This document shows positions 1 through 7,359 of a stretch of DNA of 7,377 nt, in pieces. The translations under genes and the position numbers were made by a program. Source of the DNA: CAYFQH01 sp964345215 (GTDB lineage: Bacteria > Bacillota > Clostridia > Christensenellales > Aristaeellaceae); assembly GCA_964345215.1 (NCBI GenBank), contig CAYFQH010000073.1, positions 1 to 7,377 of the forward strand. Reading direction: 5' to 3'. Numbering within the stretch: the stretch's first letter is position 1; each line of letters starts with the position of its first letter. Below the pieces are notes generated by a model, which worked only from the letters and a program-made list of their open reading frames with translations, did no database searches and was not told the origin of the DNA.

Positions 1-8
1 AGAACATG

Positions 9-17
9 AGGGGTGAT
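9..17 (+). promoter_or_regulatory. Ribosome binding site of rpoB
   Basis: The sequence AGGGGTGAT is a near-perfect complement to the 3' end of 16S rRNA, differing from GAGGTGAT by one base. It ends 7 bases before the ATG at position 25, which is ideal spacing. It decides the start: the in-frame GTG at position 13 lies inside this Shine-Dalgarno element and cannot use it. A weaker GAGGT at 34-38 precedes a third in-frame candidate, the ATG at 43, but its spacing is short. Confidence 0.85.
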
Positions 18-24
18 AGCTTTT

Positions 25-3000
25 ATGGTGCATGAGGTACAAATGGGAAAACTCAGAAAAAGAATGAGTTTCTCTCGCATTGAAGAAGTATTGGATATGC
101 CAAACTTGATTGAAGTGCAAAAAAACTCTTATCGACGTTTTTTAGAAGAAGACCTCCGCGAAGTATTAAACGATATTTCGCCAATCACCGACTATAACGA
201 AAATCTACTGTTGGAGTTTGTGGACTACAAACTGGACTCAAAACCGAAACACTCTGTGGAGCGCTGCAAGGAGAGAGATTTAACCTACGCTGCGCCCCTA
301 AAGGTTTTTGCCCGTTTGAAAAACAAAGAAACAGGTGAGATCAAGGAATCGGATGTGTTTATGGGGGATTTCCCTCTTATGACAGATCACGGAACCTTTA
401 TTATCAATGGAGCGGAACGGGTTGTGGTTAGCCAGCTGGTTCGCTCGCCCGGGGTATATTTTGACGAAGCCATTGATAAATCTGGGCGTAACCTTTTCTC
501 CGCCACAATCATCCCAAATCGTGGAGCATGGCTTGAATATGAAACAGACAGTAATGACGTTTTATGGGTGCGCATTGACCGGGCCCGCAAATTGCCTATT
601 ACTGTTATTTTGCGTGCCTTAGGTTATGGAACGGATGCAGAAATTATTGACCTGTTAGGCGAAGACGAGAGGATGATGGCCACCATTCAAAAAGGGGACA
701 ACGCCAAATCCCAAGAAGAAGGCTTGATTGAAATTTACAAACGGCAAAAGCCAGGCGAGCCCCCCAGTGTGGAGAGTGCCAGGAACTTGCTGAACTCTTT
801 GTTTTTTGACCCAAGACGCTATGATTTAATGCGCGTGGGCAGATATAAATTTAACAAAAAACTAGCCATTGCCACCCGCATTCAGCACCATATTGCTGCC
901 GAAAATGTGGTCAACCCCGAATCGGGCGAGGTGCTAGTTAAAAAGGGCGATGAAATTACCCCCGATATTGCATGGGAAATTCAAAACGCCGGGATTAACA
1001 CCGTTGATATTTTGGTAGAGAACCACGTTCACCGGGTATTGGGCAACAACTTTGTAGACGCTGCGGCCCACCTTCCTTTTGACCCTAAAGAAGTGGGCAT
1101 TTTAGAAATGGTTCATTACCCAACCTTAAAAACTATTTTAGAAAATGTGTCTGAAGATCAGCTGAAGGATACCCTGAAGGAAAACCTGAACAGCCTGGTA
1201 CCTAAACATGTTTTAACAGACGACATCGTTGCCTCTGTAAGCTACTTGCTGGGCCTATCCTACGGCGTAGGCCATACGGATGACATTGACCATCTTGGCA
1301 ACAGAAGGCTTCGCTCCGTTGGGGAACTTTTGCAAAACCAAATTCGCATTGGTCTTAGCAGGCTGGAGCGGGTGGTGCGGGAGAGAATGGCCATTCAAGA
1401 TGCCAACGACGTACGCCCTGGGGATTTGATTAACATTCGCCCGGTTAGTGCCGCCATTAAGGAATTCTTCGGCTCTTCCCAGTTAAGTCAATTTATGGAT
1501 CAGCCCAACCCCTTGGCAGAGCTCACCCATAAACGCAGGCTTTCCGCTCTGGGCCCCGGCGGGCTGAACAGGGAGCGCGCCTCTTTTGAAGTGCGAGACG
1601 TACATTACAGCCACTATGGCCGGATTTGCCCTATTGAAACACCGGAAGGCCCCAATATCGGGCTGATTGGCTCCCTAGCCACCTATGCCAGAATTAACGA
1701 GTATGGTTTTGTGGAAGCCCCTTACCGCAAGGTGGATAAGGATACGAACAAGGTTAGCAACGACATAGTATATATGACCGCCGATGAAGAGGACTTTTAC
1801 TTAATTGCTCAGGCCAATGAACCCCTGGAGGAGGACGGCAGCTTTGTAAGAGAGCGGGTAACCGTTCGTGACAAGGCCGAAATTATTGAAGTACCCTTAA
1901 GCCAGGTTGACTATATTGACGTAAGCCCAAGGCAGGTTGTTTCTGTGGCTACTGCCATGATCCCCTTCCTTGAAAACGACGATGCCACCCGAGCTCTCAT
2001 GGGCTCTAACATGCAGCGCCAGGCAGTACCTCTGATTATTCCCGAGGCTCCCATTATTGGCACGGGCATGGAATATAAGGCCGCCCAAGACTCGGGTGTG
2101 GTTATGCTTAGCAAAGCAAAGGGTACAGCCACCTATGTGTCGGCTGATGAAATTATTGTTACCGACGAATTAGGCCAAAAACATAGCCATCGCCTGAATA
2201 AATTTATCCGCTCTAACCAAGGCACCTGCATTAACCAACACCCTGTTGTATACGTGGGTGAAAAGGTTGAAAAAGGCCAGCTGATTGCTGATGGCCCTTC
2301 TACCGAAAAGGGTGAAATCGGCCTTGGGCGCAATGTGCTCATTGGTTTTATGACTTGGGAAGGTTATAACTACGAAGATGCCGTGCTCATTTCTGAAAAA
2401 CTGGTAAAAGAAGATATTTACACCTCCATTCACATTGAGGAGTTTGAGTCGGAAGCCAGAGAAACCAAGCTGGGGCCGGAAGAAATTACACGGGATATTC
2501 CCAGTGTTGGCGACGACGCGGTAAAAGACTTGGACGAGTTTGGCGTTGTACGCATTGGCGCCGAGGTTCGTTCAGGGGATATTTTAGTTGGCAAGGTAAC
2601 TCCCAAAGGGGAAACAGAACTAACTGCCGAAGAACGGCTGCTTAGGGCCATTTTTGGCGAAAAGGCCAGGGAGGTAAGAGATACTTCTTTACGTGTGCCA
2701 AACGGTGAGGGCGGCGTGGTTGTAGATGTAAAAACCTTTACAAGGGAAAACAACGACGAGCTTTCTCCCGGAGTAAACCAAATGGTGCGGGTTTATATCG
2801 CTCAAAAGCGTAAAATCAGCATTGGGGATAAAATGGCGGGGCGCCATGGTAACAAAGGGGTTATCTCCCGTATTTTAAGGGAAGAAGATATGCCCTTTAT
2901 GCCTGACGGAACCCCCCTTGAAATTGTTTTAAACCCCCTTGGGGTACCCTCCCGTATGAACCTTGGCCAGGTGCTTGAAGTACACTTAGGCCTGGCCGCT

Positions 3001-3705
3001 AAAACCTTGGGCTGGCATGTAGCCACCCCTGTATTTGACGGCGCGAACGAATTGGATATTGAAGAATGCTTAAAACTGGCAGGCCTGCGCGAAGACGGTA
3101 AAACCGTTCTGTACGACGGGCGTACCGGGGAGGCCTTTGAAAACCCTGTAACGGTTGGCTATATGTACTTCTTAAAACTCCACCACCTGGTGGACGATAA
3201 GATGCACGCCAGGTCTACCGGCCCTTATTCTCTGGTAACACAACAGCCGCTTGGCGGTAAAGCCCAGTTCGGCGGCCAGCGTTTTGGGGAAATGGAAGTG
3301 TGGGCCTTGGAAGCCTATGGTGCTGCCAATACCCTACAGGAAATTCTAACGGTAAAATCCGATGACGTTGTAGGCCGTGTGAAAACCTACGAAGCCATTG
3401 TAAAGGGTAACAACATTCCTGCTCCCGGTGTACCGGAAAGCTTTAAAGTGTTAATTAAAGAGCTTCAATCCCTATTGCTTGACATTAAAGTATTATCAGA
3501 GGATAACAAAGAAATCTTCCTGCGAGAGTTGGAGGAAGACATGGAAACAAGCTATGGCTCACAAGAAGAAGAGAAGGAAGAAACCGCTTCTCAAATTGAG
3601 CAGAGTGTTGAAGAAATTCTAAACGAAGATTTCGCTTTAGATCTGGAAGACTTTAACGTAGAAGATGCCTTAGGTGATATTGGCTTGAATGAAGATGAAC
3701 TGTAA
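25..3705 (+). CDS. rpoB: DNA-directed RNA polymerase subunit beta
   Basis: This gene encodes the beta subunit of RNA polymerase, which with beta' forms the active-site cleft and binds the nascent RNA. The protein is about 1226 aa from the ATG at 25, slightly longer than Bacillus RpoB and shorter than the E. coli protein. Motifs seen in order are LVRSPGVYF (138-146) in the N-terminal protrusion/lobe part, a PESGEV-containing segment (about 297-330), DDIDHLGNRRLRSVGELLQNQ before the fork, the rifampicin-region motif FGSSQLSQFMDQ (482-493) with HKRRLSALGPGG (502-513), ETPEGPNIGLIGS, GDKMAGRHGNKG (934-945) with the two active-site lysines K936 and K944, and MHARSTGPYSLVTQQPLGGK near the C-terminus. 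Residues 1173-1226 form an acidic tail with 20 Asp/Glu and a single Lys. The frame is intact throughout. rpoC follows after 90 bases in the same orientation, and the pair is probably co-transcribed. The ATG at 25 was chosen because of the Shine-Dalgarno spacing and because the MVHxVQMGK N-terminus is usual in related proteins. Confidence 0.98.
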   Translation: MVHEVQMGKLRKRMSFSRIEEVLDMPNLIEVQKNSYRRFLEEDLREVLNDISPITDYNENLLLEFVDYKLDSKPKHSVERCKERDLTYAAPLKVFARLKNKETGEIKESDVFMGDFPLMTDHGTFIINGAERVVVSQLVRSPGVYFDEAIDKSGRNLFSATIIPNRGAWLEYETDSNDVLWVRIDRARKLPITVILRALGYGTDAEIIDLLGEDERMMATIQKGDNAKSQEEGLIEIYKRQKPGEPPSVESARNLLNSLFFDPRRYDLMRVGRYKFNKKLAIATRIQHHIAAENVVNPESGEVLVKKGDEITPDIAWEIQNAGINTVDILVENHVHRVLGNNFVDAAAHLPFDPKEVGILEMVHYPTLKTILENVSEDQLKDTLKENLNSLVPKHVLTDDIVASVSYLLGLSYGVGHTDDIDHLGNRRLRSVGELLQNQIRIGLSRLERVVRERMAIQDANDVRPGDLINIRPVSAAIKEFFGSSQLSQFMDQPNPLAELTHKRRLSALGPGGLNRERASFEVRDVHYSHYGRICPIETPEGPNIGLIGSLATYARINEYGFVEAPYRKVDKDTNKVSNDIVYMTADEEDFYLIAQANEPLEEDGSFVRERVTVRDKAEIIEVPLSQVDYIDVSPRQVVSVATAMIPFLENDDATRALMGSNMQRQAVPLIIPEAPIIGTGMEYKAAQDSGVVMLSKAKGTATYVSADEIIVTDELGQKHSHRLNKFIRSNQGTCINQHPVVYVGEKVEKGQLIADGPSTEKGEIGLGRNVLIGFMTWEGYNYEDAVLISEKLVKEDIYTSIHIEEFESEARETKLGPEEITRDIPSVGDDAVKDLDEFGVVRIGAEVRSGDILVGKVTPKGETELTAEERLLRAIFGEKAREVRDTSLRVPNGEGGVVVDVKTFTRENNDELSPGVNQMVRVYIAQKRKISIGDKMAGRHGNKGVISRILREEDMPFMPDGTPLEIVLNPLGVPSRMNLGQVLEVHLGLAAKTLGWHVATPVFDGANELDIEECLKLAGLREDGKTVLYDGRTGEAFENPVTVGYMYFLKLHHLVDDKMHARSTGPYSLVTQQPLGGKAQFGGQRFGEMEVWALEAYGAANTLQEILTVKSDDVVGRVKTYEAIVKGNNIPAPGVPESFKVLIKELQSLLLDIKVLSEDNKEIFLRELEEDMETSYGSQEEEKEETASQIEQSVEEILNEDFALDLEDFNVEDALGDIGLNEDEL

Positions 3706-3713
3706 TCATCATT

Positions 3714-3746
3714 TTCCCAAAGAGAAAAACACTTTCTCTTTGGGAA
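3714..3746 (+). other. Perfect 14-bp hairpin in the rpoB-rpoC spacer
   Basis: TTCCCAAAGAGAAA (3714-3727) is the exact reverse complement of TTTCTCTTTGGGAA (3733-3746), leaving a 5-base loop AACAC. A T-G wobble (3713/3747) could extend the stem by one pair. It begins 8 bases after the rpoB stop codon. On the + strand the downstream bases are GCAACTGTTTTG, not an uninterrupted T-run, so it does not look like a classical intrinsic terminator; the complementary strand has no T-run after it either. A role as an RNA-processing site, an mRNA stabiliser protecting the rpoB 3' end, or a weak attenuator is possible but inferred. The structure is seen directly; its function is unknown. Confidence 0.85.
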
Positions 3747-3782
3747 GCAACTGTTTTGTAAGTGTTTCCATTGTAGATTGAA

Positions 3783-3790
3783 GGGAGTGA
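3783..3790 (+). promoter_or_regulatory. Ribosome binding site of rpoC
   Basis: GGGAGTGA resembles the consensus GGAGGTGA and ends 5 bases before the TTG at 3796. It decides the start: the earlier in-frame TTG (3778) lies before the element and the GTG (3787) lies within it, so neither can use it. It is embedded in a small dyad, AAGGG (3781-3785) and CCCTT (3791-3795), with loop AGTGA, so part of the element could be paired in the mRNA. Confidence 0.8.
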
Positions 3791-3795
3791 CCCTT

Positions 3796-6700
3796 TTGTT
3801 AGAATTAAGCAATTTTGATTCGATCCGTATTGGCATGGCGTCACCAGATAAAATTTTAGACTGGTCCTATGGCGAGGTTACAAAACCCGAAACGATTAAC
3901 TACCGTACTTTAAAACCGGAAAAAGACGGTCTGTTCTGTGAGCGGATTTTTGGCCCCACGAAAGACTGGGAATGCAGCTGCGGAAAATACAAAAGAATTA
4001 AGTTCAAAGAAAAAGAAAAAATTTGCGACAAATGCGGTGTGCAGGTGACCCGGGCCAAAGTACGCCGGGAGAGAATGGGCCATATTCAGCTGGCCGCCCC
4101 TGTTAGCCACATTTGGTACTTTAAAGGCATTCCAAGCCGTATGGGGTTGTTGCTTGACATATCCCCACGGGCCTTGGAAAAAGTGCTGTACTTTGCTTCA
4201 TTTATCGTTTTAGATCCAGGCAGCGATGAAACGGGGCTTAAAAAATACGAGCTGATTTCTGATGCAAAATACAGGGAAGTTGAGGCAGCCCACGGCAAAG
4301 GTGCTTTCGTAGCTAAAATGGGTGCCCAAGCTGTAAAGGAAATGCTCATGGAACTGGACCTTGAAAAAATCAGTGCCCAGTTAAAAGCCGAGATTAGTGA
4401 ACTGGCAGAAAAAGAACGGGACCGTGAAACCGAAGGTCAAAAACGAGCCAGAGCCATTAAGCGCCTGGAAGTGGTAGAGGCCTTTAGAACCAGTGAAAAC
4501 CATCCGGAATGGATGATTATGGACGTAGTTCCCGTTATTCCGCCGGACCTAAGGCCTATGGTTCAATTGGACGGCGGCCGTTTTGCCACCAGTGACTTAA
4601 ACGATTTATACCGCCGGGTTATCAACCGCAACAACCGCTTAAAAAGGTTATTGGAGCTGGGTGCCCCGGATATTATTGTACGAAACGAAAAACGAATGCT
4701 CCAAGAAGCCGTTGATGCCCTTATCGACAATGGCCGTAGAGGCAGGGCTGTAACTGGGCCTGGCAACCGACCCTTAAAATCCTTAAGCGATTTACTCAGG
4801 GGTAAGCAAGGCCGCTTTAGGCAAAACCTTTTAGGCAAGCGGGTTGACTACTCAGGCCGAAGCGTTATTGTAGTGGGGCCCGAACTAAAACTGTACCAGT
4901 GCGGTTTGCCCAAACAAATGGCCCTGGAACTGTTTAAACCCTTTGTGATGGAACGGCTGGTAAACCTCCAAATTGCTCAAAATGTTAAAAGTGCCAAGCG
5001 GATGGTTGAAAAAGTAAAAGGTGAAGTATGGGATATTCTAGAAGAGGTTATTAAAGAACATCCTGTTCTCTTAAACCGTGCCCCCACCTTGCACCGTTTG
5101 GGCATTCAGGCTTTTGAGCCTGTATTAGTAGAGGGAAAGGCCCTAAAGCTTCATCCCTTGGTCTGTACTGCCTACAACGCCGACTTTGACGGCGACCAAA
5201 TGGCTGTGCACGTACCCTTATCCATGGAAGCCCAGGCGGAAGCCCGCTTTTTGATGCTGGCGCACAACAACATCCTGAAACCTCAGGATGGGAAGCCCGT
5301 TATTTCTCCAACTCAGGATATGGTGATTGGCTGTTACTATTTAACCATCACCAAAAAAGATAGCCTGGGTGCGGGCAAAGTCTTTACTTCCCAAGAAGAA
5401 GCTTTGATGGCGTACCAAAGCAATCAGCTGGGCCTTCAATCTCCCATACGAGTGCGCCTAACCCGCAGCTTTAACGGCGAAACCGGCAAAAAAATTATTG
5501 ACTGTACCTTGGGGCAACTGATTTTCAACGATGTGATTCCCCAGGATATGGGACTAAAACCAAGAACAAACCTGGACGAAATGTTTGCCCTTGAAGTAGA
5601 TAGCCTGGTAGGCAAAAAAGAACTGGGCACAATTGTTGACCAGTGCTACCGTACCTATGGGGTACACCGTACGGCCGAAGTGCTGGACGAAATTAAACGC
5701 CTTGGCTTCACCTACGCTACAAAAGGTGCTGTAACCGTATCGGTTAGCGATATTATTGTGCCTCCGGAAAAGAAAACCATGCTTGCTACAGCCGATGAAG
5801 AAGTAAAAAAAATAAACAGCTTGTACCGCAAAGGGCTCTTATCTGAAAACGAGCGCTATACCCGGGTTATTGATATTTGGACAAGTACCACCAACGGTCT
5901 TCGTGACCGGGTGTTAGTCACTATGGACGAGTTTAACCCTATCCGGATGATGACCGATTCCGGTGCCCGCGGCTCCAAAGCCCAGGTATCCCAGCTGGCT
6001 GGTATGCGGGGCCTGATGGCATCCCCTTCAGGCCGAACCATTGAACTGCCTATTCGCGCAAACTTTAGAGAAGGCTTAACGGTTTTGGAGTTCTTCCTCT
6101 CCAGCCACGGCAGCAGAAAGGCCTTGGCCGATACGGCCCTTCGTACGGCCGACTCGGGTTATTTAACACGCCGTCTGGTTGACGTGAGCCAGGAAGTCAT
6201 CATCCGTGAAGTAGACTGCTTTGAAAGCCGCGGCGAACGGGTTCGAGGCCTCAGTGTGAAAGAAATTAGAAATGGCGGTCAGCTGATTGAATCTTTAGAA
6301 GACCGCTTGCGGGGGCGGGTAGCAGCAGAAGATATTACCCATCCCGAAACTGGTGAAGTGATTGTCCACTTAAACGAAACCATTTACCACGACAAGGCCC
6401 GGGAAATTGTTGCCGCCGGCCTTAAAGAAGTGAATGTTCGAAGTGTGTTAACCTGTAAAAATGAGCGGGGCATTTGTGCCCGGTGCTATGGGATGAACCT
6501 GGCCACAGGAACACCGGTAGATATTGGCGAAGCTGTAGGCATTATTGCTGCCCAGGCCATTGGTGAACCGGGCACCCAACTGACCATGCGTACCTTCCAC
6601 ACTGGCGGTATTGCTTCAGGAGAAGACATTACCCAGGGGCTGCCTCGGGTTGAAGAGCTCTTTGAAGCCAGAAAACCCAAGGTGGATGCCATCTTAAGTG

Positions 6701-7359
6701 AAATTTCAGGGACCGTAACCATTGGCGAAGCCAAGAAAAAACGGGAAATAACCGTAACCAACCAAGATGATGAGCATGAAGTGAAAACGTACCAAATCAA
6801 CTACGGCTCTCGACTGAAGGTTCAGGAAGGGCAAGTGATTGAGGCGGGGCAAGAGTTGACTGAAGGTTCTATCAACCCCCATGATTTACTGCGCATTTTG
6901 GGCATTAAATCTGTTCAAGAATACTTGCTCAAAGAAGTTCTTGGGGTTTACCGGCTCCACGGCGTTGCCGTGTCTGATAAACACATTGAAATCATTATCA
7001 GGCAAATGCTGCGCCGGGTACGTATTGAAGATACGGGGGATACCAACCTGCTCCCCGGCAGCCTGATTGATATTTTTGAGTTTGAACAGGCAAACCGGGC
7101 GGCGATGATGGCCGACGGACGCCCCGCTGTAGCCAAGCGAATTCTCCTTGGGATTACAAAGGCTTCTTTGGCAACAGAAAGCTTCCTGGCAGCCGCCTCC
7201 TTTATGGAAACAACCCGCGTTTTAACCGAAGCCGCTATTAAAGGCAAGGTGGACCCCCTGGTAGGCTTAAAGGAAAATGTGATTATTGGCAAGCTCATTC
7301 CTGCAGGTACCGGAATGAAGCGCTATCACAATATTGAATTGGTTGAAGAGTATCAATAA
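3796..7359 (+). CDS. rpoC: DNA-directed RNA polymerase subunit beta'
   Basis: This gene encodes the catalytic beta' subunit of RNA polymerase, about 1187 aa from a TTG start. The N-terminal zinc ribbon has Cys60, Cys62, Cys77 and Cys80. The clamp coiled coil that binds sigma lies around 260-310 (DLNDLYRRVINRNNRLKRLL). GRSVIVVGP (354-362) and LLNRAPTLHRLGIQAFEP lead to the catalytic NADFDGD at 461-467, where D463, D465 and D467 bind Mg. The bridge helix spans about 763-800. A second zinc site is formed by Cys808, Cys887, Cys894 and Cys897. The trigger loop QLTMRTFH has Q928, M931, R932 and H935 and carries no large insertion, unlike E. coli. The C-terminal switch/jaw part contains LLGITKASLATESF and GLKENVIIGKLIPAGTG. 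The TTG at 3796 gives the usual MLELxNFDSIRIG N-terminus with a well-placed Shine-Dalgarno. Oddities are Ala776 in the bridge helix, Met1137 near switch 1 and a longer zinc loop. No frameshift is seen, and all catalytic residues checked are present. Confidence 0.98.
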   Translation: MLELSNFDSIRIGMASPDKILDWSYGEVTKPETINYRTLKPEKDGLFCERIFGPTKDWECSCGKYKRIKFKEKEKICDKCGVQVTRAKVRRERMGHIQLAAPVSHIWYFKGIPSRMGLLLDISPRALEKVLYFASFIVLDPGSDETGLKKYELISDAKYREVEAAHGKGAFVAKMGAQAVKEMLMELDLEKISAQLKAEISELAEKERDRETEGQKRARAIKRLEVVEAFRTSENHPEWMIMDVVPVIPPDLRPMVQLDGGRFATSDLNDLYRRVINRNNRLKRLLELGAPDIIVRNEKRMLQEAVDALIDNGRRGRAVTGPGNRPLKSLSDLLRGKQGRFRQNLLGKRVDYSGRSVIVVGPELKLYQCGLPKQMALELFKPFVMERLVNLQIAQNVKSAKRMVEKVKGEVWDILEEVIKEHPVLLNRAPTLHRLGIQAFEPVLVEGKALKLHPLVCTAYNADFDGDQMAVHVPLSMEAQAEARFLMLAHNNILKPQDGKPVISPTQDMVIGCYYLTITKKDSLGAGKVFTSQEEALMAYQSNQLGLQSPIRVRLTRSFNGETGKKIIDCTLGQLIFNDVIPQDMGLKPRTNLDEMFALEVDSLVGKKELGTIVDQCYRTYGVHRTAEVLDEIKRLGFTYATKGAVTVSVSDIIVPPEKKTMLATADEEVKKINSLYRKGLLSENERYTRVIDIWTSTTNGLRDRVLVTMDEFNPIRMMTDSGARGSKAQVSQLAGMRGLMASPSGRTIELPIRANFREGLTVLEFFLSSHGSRKALADTALRTADSGYLTRRLVDVSQEVIIREVDCFESRGERVRGLSVKEIRNGGQLIESLEDRLRGRVAAEDITHPETGEVIVHLNETIYHDKAREIVAAGLKEVNVRSVLTCKNERGICARCYGMNLATGTPVDIGEAVGIIAAQAIGEPGTQLTMRTFHTGGIASGEDITQGLPRVEELFEARKPKVDAILSEISGTVTIGEAKKKREITVTNQDDEHEVKTYQINYGSRLKVQEGQVIEAGQELTEGSINPHDLLRILGIKSVQEYLLKEVLGVYRLHGVAVSDKHIEIIIRQMLRRVRIEDTGDTNLLPGSLIDIFEFEQANRAAMMADGRPAVAKRILLGITKASLATESFLAAASFMETTRVLTEAAIKGKVDPLVGLKENVIIGKLIPAGTGMKRYHNIELVEEYQ

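Noticed and set aside
6..35. Nine-codon open frame starting at ATG 6
   Set aside because: It overlaps the rpoB start and Shine-Dalgarno, has no binding site of its own visible in the window, and is too short to support as a leader peptide.
407..622. Plus-strand open frame of 71 codons within rpoB
   Set aside because: It is out of frame with rpoB in a region where the RpoB protein is clearly conserved, and its peptide is unrecognisable.
1827..1834. Internal GGAGGAGG resembling a strong Shine-Dalgarno within rpoB
   Set aside because: No usable start codon with an open frame follows at suitable spacing; it codes Glu-Glu in a conserved stretch. It could at most slow ribosomes.
2430..2753. Open frame of 107 codons on the minus strand, and several similar minus-strand frames of 60-116 codons across both genes
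   Set aside because: They lie fully inside, or largely overlap, rpoB or rpoC; their peptides show no recognisable domain, and I see no ribosome binding site that supports them. They are shadows of the conserved sense frames.
2934..2944. CCCCC-TT-GGGG hairpin-like sequence in rpoB
   Set aside because: It is a very short stem inside codons for the conserved NPLGVPSRMN motif and is fully explained by coding.
3694..3710. Small dyad GATGA/TCATC around the rpoB stop codon
   Set aside because: Only 5 bp with a 7-base loop in AT-rich sequence; expected by chance and overlapping coding constraint.
3714..3760. Spacer hairpin as an intrinsic terminator for rpoB
   Set aside because: The stem is strong, but no T-run follows it on either strand; the nearest is TTTT after a GCAACTG gap. 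Full termination here would also starve rpoC, for which no promoter is evident in the spacer.
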